Source of the DNA: Pisaster brevispinus
Lineage: Eukaryota > Echinodermata > Asteroidea > Forcipulatida > Asteriidae
DNA length: 64,000 nucleotides
NCBI GenBank assembly: GCA_023634235.1
Contig: JAMKCF010000009.1
Span: forward strand, 1,488,001 to 1,552,000
Direction: 5' to 3'
A model generated the notes under the pieces. The model ran no database searches and was not told the origin of the DNA. It saw only the letters and a list, made by a program, of their open reading frames with translations. Of the stretch, positions 1-10,734 are shown one piece after another. The translations under genes were made by a program, and so were the position numbers. Numbering within the stretch: position 1 is the stretch's first letter; each line of letters starts with the position of its first letter.

Positions 1-127
1 TTATTAAATTCTACTGACCCAATTCATCTGACGTCATCACCCATGTAAAATCTTTGTTGTGCCACTTAAGGAGTCAGATTCCCTGTGTACTGTGCACTGT
101 GTATCTCACGTGACATGCCTGCAGTTA
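1..127. repeat. Left copy of a diverged larger repeat
   Basis: This stretch resembles 675-835: both hold a 'ttgacc(c/t)aattca' block, then a GACGTCATC/GATGTCATC block, then a GTGCA(C/G)TGT block, then a TTTGCATG/TTTACATG block followed by GACCATGGG. The 87-bp array therefore sits between two diverged copies of a longer unit of roughly 690 bp. It contains one perfect TGACGTCA at 29-36. No coding signal is seen. Confidence 0.6.
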
Positions 128-650
128 GACATGCACCGTATCTTTGCATGCAATTTGATTCCCCAAGATGGCTGACCATGGGCAGCCAGTAGCAGTGTAT
201 GACGTCACTGTTAGGGGTCTATGCCATATCTTTGCATGCAATTTGATTCCCAAGAGGGCAGACCGAGGGGCAGACAGTAGCAGTGTGTGACGTCAGTGCT
301 AGGGGTCTATGCCATATCTTTGCACGTAATTTGATTGCCAAGATGGCTGACCATGGGCAGACAGTAGCAGTGTATGATGTCAGTGCTAGGGGTCTATGCC
401 ATATCTTTACATGTAATTTGATTGCCAAGATGGCTGACCATGGGCAGCCAGTAGCAGTGTATGACGCCAGTGCTAGGGGTCTATGCCATATCTTTACATG
501 CAATTTGATTGCCAAGAGGGCAGACCATGGGCAGCCAGTAGCAGTGTATGACGCCAGTGCTAGGGGTCTATGCCATATCTTTGCATGCAATTTGATTCCC
601 AAGAGGGCAGACCATGGGCAGACAGTAAGCACTGTGTGACGTCAGTGTAA
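128..650. repeat. 87-bp tandem repeat, about six copies
   Basis: The anchor 'aggggtct' starts at 213, 301, 388, 475 and 562, giving spacings of 88, 87, 87 and 87. A nearly complete copy without the anchor precedes the first. Each unit holds a TGACGTCA-type site: perfect at 200, 288 and 637, decayed to TGATGTCA at 375 and to TGACGCCA at 462 and 549. Each also has a GCCATATCTTT(G/A)CATG block and GACCATGGGCAG. Because 87 is divisible by 3, both strands carry repetitive open frames of 118-137 codons. These are period artefacts and not genes. Confidence 0.95.
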
Positions 651-872
651 GAGGTTTATATATTTTATATGAACACTGCGTATGAACTCCTTTATTGACC
701 TAATTCACCTGATGTCATCGCATGATACATCTTGCTGGCATCATTTTGGGAGGCGAATTACCAATTTGTCTCTGTGCAGTGTACATTTTAGGCGACACAT
801 GAGTTAGGAAAGCACCATCTTTACATGCATTTTGACTCCCAAAGTGGCAGACCATGGGAAAATAGTAGCTTA
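651..872. repeat. Right copy of the larger repeat, ending at a transposon target
   Basis: This is the diverged counterpart of 1-190. It runs into GACCATGGG...AGTAGC and is then cut at TTA (870-872) by the element at 873-3962. The interrupted repeat resumes at 3963 with TTAGTGTAACGTTACTGC followed by AAGGGG, matching the 87-bp unit's order (AGTAGC, AGTGTATGACGTCAGTGC, TAGGGG). A minus-strand open frame across 715-1011 spans the insertion boundary and is not credible as a gene. Confidence 0.65.
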
Positions 873-901
873 GGGAAGACACCAAAAACATTTTACTCGG
901 C
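873..901 (+). repeat. Left terminal inverted repeat, 29 bp
   Basis: It starts GGGAAGACACC and ends TACTCGGC. It is a perfect inverted match to 3934-3962 and is flanked on the left by TTA at 870-872. Confidence 0.92.
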
Positions 902-3900
902 GCGCCACGGCGGGCCGTGCAATACCGCAGCGTCGCGGCCGCGGCCCGCCGAATCGCGGCCAAGTGCAGCCAAACCTCCAATGGGCGTAATTGCATATTC
1001 ATGAGGATCAAAGGGGATGTTTACAGTTGAACGCATTTGTAGAGATCGCGGCTCCCTTGCGGCACGCTGCGGATTGGCCGACCATACAAAACCACACGCA
1101 CCACAATTACCTCAACGTATGTTATGTATCTCCTTTGTGATTTGCTGTGATCCCGGTCCGCTATGATGTTGCCGGCCGGCCAAACAAATGAGACGGCATT
1201 GTATAACGCAGGAACAGAAACAAAATGTAACAATGTACGGAACGATTTTGTTGAACAACACCGTTCATTTACCCTTTTTTGATTAGATAAACCTAACCTA
1301 TTAAATAGTTCATTCCTCCACTTCAGCGTACATGATAACTGCTCCAAAAAATTAACCGAGTCTTGCGCAAGTGCTATCGGTATCTTGGCATTAAAATAAT
1401 CATACTTCGTGTAATTTCAGTTACAAAACTTGTATTTTAAGTTCCGTTGATTCATCTCAGACGTACAACTGACCCAAACTGCCAGTGCTTTTAACGCACC
1501 TTTTTAAGAGTAATCCAGGATACTATTTTTGCATGGTGTCTTTCAGATAGGTTTCACTGTAACAATATTTAAGTCTGCTTGTAAGTTGTAGTGAGCTGTG
1601 ACAAGCCCTCGCAAATTTAGAAGTTTGAGGTATTTTGGAAATGTTACGTCCATTGTTTTCATTCCCACTTTGAATATCTTGTTATTTTATAAATGATAAA
1701 AACATTGCCCAAGGTTTCCTTAAATGAATGAAATAAGCAAGCCGACGTAAAGCTCCGATGTTTATCCACGTGTTTTAATAAGATGGTGGCTTGTCCGTTG
1801 AGTGTTGTTTGGAGATTCGTTTTGTGATAGCATTAAGACTTTGTCAGCGAACATTGATTTTAATAATTGTTTTTGCAATTTAAGCCGTATTGTAGTTATT
1901 AATATTAAAATATAAGTCCAGCATACATGTGTGTAGTAATGTTATGGGTCACATAAACTTCAAGCAAAGAAACCTACTATGTATTTTTTTGCTGTTAAAT
2001 CTAGAGTGAGGATCCCCAACAACAAAAAATGTATGACACCACTTCTTTTGATTTACGATTAAGTAGAATTGTGTGATTGAGTCTGAAAACCACGTATGAA
2101 TCAGTTCTCCCTTATTTTAATTGCTGCATCAAAATAAGCTTCCGACACAAAATGTCCACTTGTTGTTCGTAAGCTTTTTGCAGGTTGCAAACAAACTCTT
2201 TCTAAAACCAAAAACGACAAAAACACTTTTTCTCGGGTGCTTGAAGTTGGCATTATTTTCTTCAGGACGGGATCAACTTGTGAAAGGCGGCGCACAAAGG
2301 AGAGAGTATGTAATACATTTCAACGGTATTAAAAGTCGGCAGCGAACGGACTGTCAGTCATTTTGGCAGGTTAACTTTTTTCTCTCCGACAGACAGGACC
2401 GATAAAAAAAAAACATTTGATGTAATATTCTAACATGCTTATCGAACAATTGACATGTAAGTAATATCAATTCTGATATCAATTCGCAACATTTTTATTT
2501 GTGGAAAATTCTGTCTCAGTTATAATATTATATTCCTGTTCAATTGGAAATACTTGTCAAGTTCCCCGAGTTATACTTCCATGGTTATTTGTAAATATTG
2601 TTTTTAATTGAAGTAGTTAGAGAATTATTGGCACAAAAACTACAGCCCCCTTCCTTGGAAATATCTGTAAAACTATTTATTTCTGTAGCGAAAATGGGCC
2701 TATGTCAAAACTTTACGATGACAACTATCTAAACGCAAGTTGGTTCACATACGAACTGGTTGGAGTACAGTTTCGTTGGAGATACATATGTTTCCAATCA
2801 TAAGAGAAAACTGTTGGCAAAAGTGTAATTCAGATCAATTCTTTGCAGGTGCTGGCTAATTTTATCTAATAGCTTTAGTTTAACATAGTTTCTTTCTTCT
2901 ACTAAAGCGAATTTATAGTTCGTCATCCATGGGCATTTTTCATTACTATATTTAATGTTTATGTTTTAGCCATTCTTGGCTTTTTCTTGCGTATTAATTG
3001 ATTTAATGCACACCGTACAATATACCCAAACTGATCTCGTCCAATCAATCAGGTGCTTGAATAGCCTTACTTCGAGGCTGTGTATAGTACAGGATCCGCA
3101 GACGCACCAAACTGTGCAGCTATTTTTTTCACACGGCTCGTGAACACAAGCTGAGTTGGAGTCTAGCCAAGTTTTGTTATGAATATGGTAATTTATCAAA
3201 GGCCGATCAGTGCGCGGACTTTGGACTTGCTGTATAGCACTGTATTGTACCATAGCAGTGTGTGTGTGTGTGCAGGGGCTCGGAAAGAAATTCGATCTAC
3301 CTGCTGACGACCACCACATGGCCGTGCCACGTGCGAAGTAGAGACGGCGTGGCCTACAATGGAAAAGAAAAACGTGACACGACACAGACTACAGAGCAAG
3401 AACTGTTGTATTTAAATCCAAAGTCTTCAAAACTTATATGATTTTATTGTTATTTTAAATGTCGGAAAGTTAAATGTCGGAACTTCGAAAGTCAACTTGG
3501 TAAAGTCAGAGATTTAAAAAGTCGGAACTGCAAATAAAATCCGTTTTCAAAGTTGAATAAATCTCATCCCTGGGTAGCTTTCCGAACTGAAAGAAAAATG
3601 TGTGGTTACACTTCGTCCATGGTAATAAATTCAGCCAATTCTACCTTGGGAAAAAAAACTAAAACAGTAGGGCGATCGTAAGGTCTTTAACCTCTGACAA
3701 AGATTGTTTATCTGGAACACCTTTTATCACTCCGATCTCTATATCCACAGTGTGAACGCAGCCTTTGCGGGATGTTCCCGGCCGGCCGCATGAGAGCCGC
3801 GGCATGCTCTACTGGTTTTTGTTGTTACATATTCATGACTTCAGGTACAAAGGACTTCGATAATGAGGTCTCGAGCCAGCAGTGCGCCGCAGAAAAGCCG

Positions 3901-3933
3901 GGTGGCAAAGTCCACCGCGGCGCGACGCGGGAT

Positions 3934-3962
3934 GCCGAGTAAAATGTTTTTGGTGTCTTCCC
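3934..3962 (-). repeat. Right terminal inverted repeat, 29 bp
   Basis: It starts GCCGAGTAAA and ends GGTGTCTTCCC. It is a perfect inverted match to 873-901 and is flanked on the right by TTA at 3963-3965. Confidence 0.92.
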
Positions 3963-3965
3963 TTA

Positions 3966-4431
3966 GTGTAACGTTACTGCAAGGGGTGTACATTCATTAT
4001 TAATTCCTGAATATTCTTCATGCAATCCTAAATATGATCCTTATGAACTTTTATATATTACATTTAAACACAAATATGTATTTACAAACTTTTGAATATT
4101 CCTTAAAAGTCCCCCAAAATTTATTTCTACCATAGTCCTTCAAAATATTATAATCCAACATCCAAACCTGTAGACTGATATGACTGATGCACAGCATGGA
4201 GGGGTTAGCCATGCAATGCTTTATCAACAGAATTAGGCAAAACCAGGGGGAGATATTCAGAAAACTTTAATAAGCGAGGGTCAAGACTGTTTTTCTTCTT
4301 CATTTCTTCACAAAACCAAATAAAATGTATAGCAAGGAGACCAGGTGAATATTACTGAATGGCCCAACCACTTTAACTTTAAAATCGACAAATAATGTAG
4401 GAATGTCGTTATTGTTCCTCCTCATCCACAG
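3966..4431 (+). other. ALDH6A1: Intron sequence upstream of the first ALDH6A1 exon in the window
   Basis: AT-rich sequence without coding signal, ending in a pyrimidine-rich tract and the acceptor CCACAG at 4426-4431. The preceding exon is not in the window, so this intron continues left through the transposon and the tandem array, or its other end lies before base 1. Confidence 0.7.
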
Positions 4432-4611
4432 ACAAACATGAAATGCTACAAGGAGGAAATCTTTGGGCCAGTGTTGCTGGTCCTCACTGTGGACACTATT
4501 GATGAGGCCATTGATCTGATCAATAAGAACATGTACGGGAATGGTACTGCAATCTTCACCACCAACGGTGCCACCGCCAGACAGTATACAGAGAGGATTG
4601 ACGTTGGTCAG
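4432..4611 (+). CDS. ALDH6A1: ALDH6A1 internal exon: methylmalonate-semialdehyde dehydrogenase, C-terminal catalytic part
   Basis: The mitochondrial enzyme converts methylmalonate and malonate semialdehydes to propionyl-CoA and acetyl-CoA with NAD and CoA, in valine and pyrimidine breakdown. The exon is 180 nt, phase 0 at both ends. It reads [15 protein letters not shown], then [10 protein letters not shown], then [16 protein letters not shown], then IDVGQ at the donor. EEIFGPV is the conserved aldehyde dehydrogenase motif whose Glu contacts the NAD ribose. The TNGATAR stretch is characteristic of the CoA-acylating ALDH6 branch. The acceptor is CCACAG (to 4431) and the donor CAG|gtaaga (4612). 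This piece corresponds to about 60 residues of a protein that is about 535 residues in human. The catalytic cysteine lies in upstream exons outside the window. The family call is from recognition of the sequence; no search was run. Confidence 0.96.
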
Positions 4612-5336
4612 GTAAGATATGATTAGGGTTACTTGAGCAAGGGTTTTGGCTGGTTATTAGTATTTAGAAAAGATTCCACTGCAGCAAAAGTATATAAGAA
4701 TTGTCCTTCATTAAAGACTGCCCAAACTCAAACACTTCATGCTCTCAGTGCAACACAGGGCTCAACATAACCACTAGACCCCTGGCCGGAGTACATTGAC
4801 TATAGCATTGTGTGTGTAACCCCACAGCCAAACAAGTCCTACTATCTGATGTTTTTCCAAAGAATTATTTTCCATGACAGCTCTGAGCTATAAGACCTGT
4901 GGTACCTTTGGGTTGTGTAGAAATTTTCTTTAAATTTGAGCTGTGCTACAATGTCGTGATCAGGTTCAGGAGGAGGGGGCGGGGAGGGAAGATTATATAG
5001 TGAAACTTGCACCGATGGAATAATTTACTTCCGGTTTAATGTAGCATGAGTAATAATGACCATGAAAAATAAACTAAAGTCAACTTGATACCTGTACAAA
5101 TTGTCCTGAGAACTATTTCTATCTGAAATAAGAGAAAATTGTTCTCTACAACTCTTATATCTATTAGCCGAATGTGAACTTAAGACAAAATCCTTGATAA
5201 AATGTAAATTTATGTCCTCTGGAAAACGAGACCACCTAGTTGTAATCTTTTAAAAAGATTTTTGTGTAGTGTATTATTGGAAACGATAAATTGTGTGAAA
5301 TTTTCTCAAATCAATTATGTATTATATCACCTTTTA

Positions 5337-5750
5337 AGGTAGGGTCACAGATTGGTAAATACTCCAAAAATAACCAACCATAAAATCTTACTTGGTAAGA
5401 AGCACTGCAGCTGTTGATTGTGTAAACTATTTTGAGAAAGGATTCTCTTTGCAGTAATATGGCTTGGATAATTTTTCACCCGAAAACATTTGAATCGTAG
5501 AAATGATTCCTGCATGAATCATTTCTACGATTCCTGAGGGTTGACTAAAAATTTGAATTTGAATTTTCGTGTTTCCATTCGGTTGTTCGGTTAGTACCCG
5601 CTGTCACCTCACTAAATGTGGATGGATTGGACGTTCTTGACGAAAATTCAGTGATGGTTTTATGCTGTTTGCAATGTTTAACTGAAACTTTCACAGGTGA
5701 TTTTTATCTTTATATTTTTTGTTGACAAAAACCAATCTATGACCCTACCT
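5337..5750. mobile_element. 414-bp MITE with TTA flanks and a central hairpin
   Basis: The ends are inverted repeats: AGGTAGGGTCACAGATTGGT on the left, and ACCAATCTATGACCCTACCT on the right, one mismatch. TTA sits outside both ends (5334-5336, 5751-5753), although a TTTAA reading is also possible because of the flanking bases. A subterminal ACTTGGTAAG motif and a perfect central hairpin (5492-5533) are present. Elements at 57987-58406 and 50672-51063 share this plan. It is non-coding. Confidence 0.85.
5492..5533. repeat. Perfect central hairpin of the MITE, 18-bp arms
   Basis: GAATCGTAGAAATGATTC is followed by the 6-nt loop CTGCAT and then the exact reverse complement of the arm. It lies near the middle of the 5337-5750 element and is part of its architecture, not a terminator. 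Confidence 0.9.
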
Positions 5751-6556
5751 TTAAAGAGAAAAACAAACTTGATTACAAAGTGATTGCAGTAAGATGTTGT
5801 CTCATTACGCAGCAATTTATATCAAAGTTGAACAGTGTACTCAGCTGTGCTTATGGCTGTTCATTTATAAGGACTTGCAAAGAACAGGCTTTAATGATAC
5901 AGCGCCCTCTTGCATCAAACATCAGACATCATTGTGTGGCTATGCACTCATTGAAAACCAAGGTCGTTGCTTTTACATACAGTACAAACAAACTTTGATT
6001 GCCATTTTGGATAGCTCTGAGTCCTAAATTAGAAAATGTTGGCCCTGAATGAAACCTTTAGAGCCTGAATTATGAAAAGCAAAATGTTTTTCTGTCATAC
6101 TTGCTTGGAATATTTGTAGCTATGTTTTTCCGTAATGAAAGCTGATATTAACTTGCAAACAACTATGCCCTTGCAAAAAGGGAGGTGTACAGGTCTAGTT
6201 GAAAGACGCCCTCTGGTGTCAAATAGCAATTAATGTCAGGCATTGTTGAGTTTACATACATACACAAGTGAGTAATGTACGTGTATAGCTGAATTGGAAT
6301 TCAGTACTTGGCACATGGGATACTTGTATTCTGGGTCACATTCATTGAAAATGAGCTCGTTCCAAGTTGCCTTCTACAGATGCTCCTGACATGTATACCC
6401 ACTTATCCTTAAGATTTATTCAGGGACATGGGATAAACACCCACACAAAAATTGCAAATTGGTGAAAGATGATATCAACATGTACACAGGGAATGTTTAT
6501 AGGCAGAGCTGCTACTTCCGCAAGGAGATGACTGATCCAATGACAGGCCATGTGCC

Positions 6557-6578
6557 AAAAAAAAAAAAAAAAAAAAAA
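6557..6578 (+). repeat. A tract of 22 nt after a coding-like stretch
   Basis: Twenty-two A follow a frame (from about 6382) that reads DDINMYTGNVYRQSCYFRKE and continues to the tract. This could be the 3' end of a retroposed fragment, or simply a microsatellite beside a chance open frame. No target duplication was identified. Confidence 0.35.
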
Positions 6579-7339
6579 GCTATGAAAAAATAGTTGTTGC
6601 AGAGTGGAGGATAAGATATGTCTGAGGCAACATGATATGCATGAGTGTCCAACAGCAATCCTGTAGCCCCTTTTTCATATTGAACCAATATTATTGCACC
6701 TCCAGGAATATGCAGGGAATTTCAAGATGCTTTGTGTTGTACATCTCCCAAGGGTTTAAGATTTTTTCTCATCATTCAGCCAGATTTCATATATCCCCCT
6801 AAGAGATACTGAATTATTTGTATATATAAAGAAAACATGGAAAGATCTTCGGGTGTTCTTCTATAATCTGCTTGGGGAGTTGCAAGTTTTACTCTGAACC
6901 AATGGATTACAAGCGTGCATTTGAAAGGAGTGGGGAACGATAATACATGCAGACAATGACGATGACCCCCCTAGGCTCAACTGCTCCTGTCACAACATTG
7001 GTTATTGACAGATGCAGCTGGAGTATTCCTCAGCTGAACGATATCAGGAGAGTCTTTAGGAATCATGGGTCAAGGGACAGACGGTAGAACCACACAATAA
7101 GACATGGCTCAAGAAAGCTGATGAGTTCTGAGTTGTTTAAGTCAGGACCCTTTTTTTTTCTCTCTCCCATGGAACATTTGTAATACTTACCCCAGGCCCC
7201 GGCTTTTGTCCGACATAGTTTTACAAGATTTTAGATAGGATTATTTATATTCAGGAAGAGCAACCACTCAGTTGATCACTTAACTTGCTTTGTTGTGCTC
7301 TTTATCGTCTTTTGTTATGTAACAGAAAACTAAAACAAA

Positions 7340-7681
7340 CTTGCCGGGGACCTATAACAAAAGGGACAATAGGTCCACGGTTGCTATCACAAAGGAAAAC
7401 ATTGTGGTCCACGGTTGCTATCACAAAGGGTTGAACAAAGGAGGGTCCACGATTGCCGGTGTGTGTGAGTTTGTTTTCACATTCAAACCGGGGACCTATA
7501 ACAAAAGAGGACAATAGGGTCCCCGGTTGGGTAAAGGTCCCCAGTTAGAAATTGTGTACAAAACCAATGGGAGCTGTTGCCAAAAAGTTAGAGTCCAAAC
7601 AAAAGAGGGACAATAGGAGGTCCCCGATTGGAGGTGTTTACACACTTGTGTGTGTGTGTGTGTGTGTGTGGGGGGGGGGGG
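7340..7681 (+). repeat. GGTCCCC-rich dispersed repeat, copy A, with GT and G tracts
   Basis: It starts with degenerate sub-units of the form GGTCCACGGTTGCTATCACA (about 7370-7450), then GGGGACC...GGTCCCC blocks around CAAAAGAGGACAATAGG. It continues through ACCAATGGGAGCTGTTGCC and ends in a GT tract and G tract (about 7647-7681). The part 7459-7672 is repeated almost unchanged, inverted, at 11562-11774, and a shortened copy lies at 48656-48722. Open frames here (for example 7302-7514 minus) are by-products. Confidence 0.85.
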
Positions 7682-7769
7682 ATTGCAGTAAGAGCAGTAG
7701 TGTGCTATTGACCAAAAAGTATTTTTAACTAAACATAAAATTACCTAGCTAAATAAATTTAATAGGTGT

Positions 7770-7960
7770 TAAATTTGCATCGGGGATAAAGAATGTTATT
7801 TGTGATTTACCCTGCACTGATGTGTGTTACTTTTCCCGAGTCCTGTGGAAAAGTAATCCATGGGCATATCACTGGGGTAGGGTTCGAACCCACATCCTTT
7901 GCATATAGAGCAGATGTCATACCACTAGACCACCCAGCATGCCTGGTAGCTAGTGGCCAG
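7770..7960 (-). mobile_element. tRNA-headed SINE, antisense
   Basis: On the minus strand an A-box-like TGGTCTAGTGG (7922-7932) and a perfect B box GGTTCGAACC (7881-7890) lie in tRNA order, joined by the family's 'catctgctct' spacer. They are followed by a body with GGATTACTTTTCC and CTCGGGAAAAGTAACACACAT that also occurs, antisense, at 17090-17280. The plus-strand frame reading GFEPTSFAYRAD is the B box translated in antisense and not a protein gene. Confidence 0.85.
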
Positions 7961-8861
7961 TTTGAATCATATCTAGCAGAGCAAAACATAACATTTATAA
8001 GTTCTGTTTGATCTGATTGTCATTCAAGGTAAAAATGTATAATTTGTTTTTTTTTTTACGCTTGACGTAGAAAACCAAAATCAATTCTCTTTCATTATAG
8101 TGGTCAAGCACAAATAATTTTTTACAAAGTTTCCTGCTGTTTTCTTTCCTTACTAACCAATGCATGATGAAAAAACAGTCACTCATTCAATCCAGGGTTT
8201 TATACCCCCTAATTTTTTAATTCCAAGTTTGACTTTGGATCCCTGCCAATCCTTTCCGTTTGTTTTTCTAGCCCAAAATACCAAATCCAATTGGGCAAGA
8301 TTACTGGCTCATCCTATTATTTCAGGCGCGGAATTCATGAACCCTCCCGTGTTATTTTCCCGGCCTGGTTTATATCTGATGTTTGCGCAGTAGATCTCTT
8401 GAATGGCTGGCTAAGTCCCATGCGATTGTTAGTCATACCCATAAAGAAACCTTGTACTAACAAGACACATGAGGTGTTTTGATAGAGATTCGATGTCTCT
8501 TGACACGATGTGTATCATGGATTGACAGATAGTGTGGTCCTGTGCCTGATGGATCAGTTGTTCCTTTTTCTTTTTTTGTCTTTTTTTCCCCCTCTGATTT
8601 CCCCTCAAGTTTTTCTTTATTCGTTGGAGGATCCTCATGGGATATCCTCTCAGGGGTCCCAAGGATATTTGATTCATTTTGGAAAACGTTGATGGCATCT
8701 GTAGGTTATGTCTGATAAGTACTTTAATGTACTTTGAAGGTGCTGCCTCGTAGTTTTCCAAAACAGTGCATTGAATTTTTCACCTTAACCTGCTTAAGAA
8801 CTTACTTGAGCTCAATTTCAAACTTTTTACTTATGGTCTATACATCCACACGCTTTTCAAG

Positions 8862-8915
8862 GTGCCGTAAGTGCAGTATTCTGCGGTAAGCAGCACCATA
8901 AAATTGGGCCCTGTT
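8862..8915. mobile_element. Fragment of the GGGCCCAATTTCATAGA-type MITE family
   Basis: The fragment runs from GTGCCGTAAGTGCAG to AGCACCATAAAATTGGGCCC, the conserved right end of the family also seen at 20219, 37487, 41012 and 55525. Only the last 50 bases or so remain. Confidence 0.55.
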
Positions 8916-9379
8916 TTTAATCAAGAACTTTTATTGCAATTTTTGTCCTTTTTAATGTAGACTATAAGATTGTTTATCATCACCAACAAAAATGTGTTTA
9001 ATCTGAAACTGAAACCTACCATTTCCAGTTCCTAAGATCAATACTTCTGTCTGAAATAACCCCAAACCTAAGAAACTACATTAGAGGTTTTACTAACATT
9101 TGAAGACCTCCTACACTGCCCCCCAAATTAGAAGGAAAAAAACAATGTTTGTTTTTTAATGAAAAGGCACTATTACTTACTTGCAGATAGCAGATACTGA
9201 AACAAGCACAGACAATAGTGATAACAGATTTTTTAACCAAATTCAACATTTTCAGTAAACTTCTAATTAAATAAAATACCTCCCATGATCGGTTGCTTTG
9301 TTTCCAACATTGTTACAAACTGTAGTTATCTGTTTTTGTTTTGCATTTATGGGTTCCATAGTTTTCCAACCTGGGTTGG

Positions 9380-9640
9380 CAAAAACTTGGGCTGTGACGT
9401 TGCAAAAGAAAGGTCTATACAGCACCTTGTAAGGGTTTACAAGATGGTGCAGCCATCATGCCAGTGCAAACCTCTCATACTGGTGATAAGTGTATCTGGG
9501 ATCTTTAAAGTGTATTGCACAACACGCGTGTCCTACGTCTTTATGTCTCATCTGAAGGATGCAGCAATAGTGGTGAAGTGTCTTGCTTACAGACACAAGT
9601 GTCAAGACTGGGATTGACTCCATCAATATATATGAGGATG
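9380..9640. repeat. Putative old dispersed repeat
   Basis: It holds the blocks 'ctcatctgaaggatgcagca', 'gtgtcttgcttacagacaca' and 'agtgtcaagactgggatt'. I remember similar blocks as a widespread dispersed repeat of marine invertebrate genomes. That identification is from memory; no second copy was found in this window. It produces three overlapping spurious frames (9285-9703). Confidence 0.4.
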
Positions 9641-9780
9641 CAGTCAGTTTCAAGAAATCATTTGTATTCTAAAAAACCAATGGATTTTTTTCCTGAGTTT
9701 TAACATATTCTTTCCTCTCTCGGATGTTAATTTTTAATTTTCTTAAAGTACTTTCTTTTGCTTTCCCTCCTCATGTATAG

Positions 9781-9981
9781 ATTGGCGTCAACGTCCCCAT
9801 CCCTGTCCCCCTTCCCATGTTCTCGTTCACCGGTTCCAGGGGCTCATTCCGTGGGGACACCAACTTTTACGGCAAGCAAGGAATCCAATTCTACACCCAG
9901 ATCAAGACAGTGACCCAACTGTGGAAGGGAGAGGATGTATCCCACACCAAGGCGGCTGTGGCCATGCCTGTCATGAAGTAA
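9781..9981 (+). CDS. ALDH6A1: ALDH6A1 last coding exon with stop codon
   Basis: It starts directly after the acceptor TATAG in phase 0 and joins in frame to the exon ending IDVGQ. It reads [18 protein letters not shown], then [18 protein letters not shown], then [13 protein letters not shown], and ends AVAMPVMK with TAA at 9979-9981 (66 residues). The [16 protein letters not shown] block replaces the usual ALDH PFGGxKxSG motif and is diagnostic of ALDH6. The [11 protein letters not shown](I/L)KT block is the conserved C-terminal segment near the oligomer interface. G/C-ending codons (GTC, CCC, ACC, AAG) stand out against the AT-rich intron. The ending is complete, with no frameshift. Together the two exons give the last 126 residues. 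Confidence 0.97.
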   Translation: MGVNVPIPVPLPMFSFTGSRGSFRGDTNFYGKQGIQFYTQIKTVTQLWKGEDVSHTKAAVAMPVMK

Positions 9982-10017
9982 ACAGGGAAAACTGAAGAAG
10001 ATGAATTAAACATTAAG
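9982..10017 (+). other. ALDH6A1: ALDH6A1 3'UTR, first part, ending at a splice donor
   Basis: Thirty-six nucleotides follow the stop codon before AAG|gtgaga (donor at 10018). If used, the junction lies within about 50-55 nt of the stop, so the transcript should escape nonsense-mediated decay. The alternative is read-through to a signal such as AATAAA at 10250-10255. Confidence 0.55.
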
Positions 10018-10734
10018 GTGAGAACCTATCTGATAAATATTCATTATGCTATTTTTTTTATTAAACTTGGCATTATTTTCATACGTAAATTGAAGTAAGA
10101 CGGCTCAGCACTTTGAACAAGCCAGAATCGTGCATTGCAAAAATATGTTATTAAAAATCTTATGATTATTTAACACTCATACATCACTAAATCGGTACAC
10201 AAAATATTCTACCACAGGCCATCAACAGAACATAACATGTTAAATTAAAAATAAACATTTTGTGAGTGAAATTTTAAAATTTGCTTGTGTATCCAGCAAG
10301 GCCTGCAGATCTTCCACTGTAATGATGCTGTTGAGATGGTAATCATTGCTCAAAGTGCCATAGTGTTTAAATTTAAATTTAGACTGAAGTTGATACTTGC
10401 GTCTTTTGTTTTTAAAAGCACTCATTTCTATTGGTTTACGTTGATTACGAATCTATGACTGAAGCTACTCTTCCTTCACCCACTCCTGTTGTTTGTCCTA
10501 TTGATGATTGTGAAGGACTTCATCTTTAGAAGGCATATTACCCAGACATGGATAAGTAGTTGAACCTCCCAGAGTTGGGCACTGGATTAAATTCTCAAAT
10601 TGGCAACGTTATTAACAGTCTCTTCAACTTTGACAGTGCAGCCTGAAGGTTGGAAACCGACAGGCTTTTTGAATGACAAGTGTTCTCTAACTCAATGTGC
10701 GTGCATCTTACTCTTTTCTCTCTAAATTTTTCAG

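Larger units (their letters stand above)
873..3962. mobile_element. 3.09 kb DNA transposon, PIF/Harbinger-like, apparently non-autonomous
   Basis: The element has perfect 29-bp terminal inverted repeats (873-901 and 3934-3962) that begin GGGAAGACACC. TTA lies directly outside both ends (870-872, 3963-3965), which fits the 3-bp TWA target duplication of PIF/Harbinger elements. CpG-rich subterminal blocks (902-960 and about 3770-3933) contrast with an AT-rich interior. Interior frames (1021-1347 minus, 2121-2405 plus, 2966-3385 minus) show no DDE nuclease or Myb-like motif that I can recognise, so it is probably a long non-autonomous copy or an internally decayed one. Superfamily assignment rests on TIR and TSD only. 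The insertion itself is nearly certain because a related uninterrupted repeat unit lies next to it. Confidence 0.85.
4612..9780 (+). other. ALDH6A1: ALDH6A1 intron of 5.17 kb loaded with repeats
   Basis: The intron runs from gtaaga (4612) to a pyrimidine-rich acceptor ending TATAG (9776-9780). It holds a TTA-flanked MITE (5337-5750), a 22-nt A tract (6557-6578), the GGTCCCC repeat with a GT/G tract (7340-7681), an antisense SINE (about 7770-7960), a MITE end (8862-8915) and a dispersed repeat (about 9380-9640). Short frames at 5780-6027 and 8160-8761 have no recognisable content. Confidence 0.9.

Noticed and set aside
219..639. 137- and 118-codon repetitive open frames on opposite strands
   Set aside because: They arise because the 87-bp tandem unit is divisible by 3; both strands are open and no start context or signal exists.
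1021..3385. Transposase inside the 3.09 kb element
   Set aside because: The frames are 60-139 codons, overlap on opposite strands and show no recognisable DDE or Myb-like motif.
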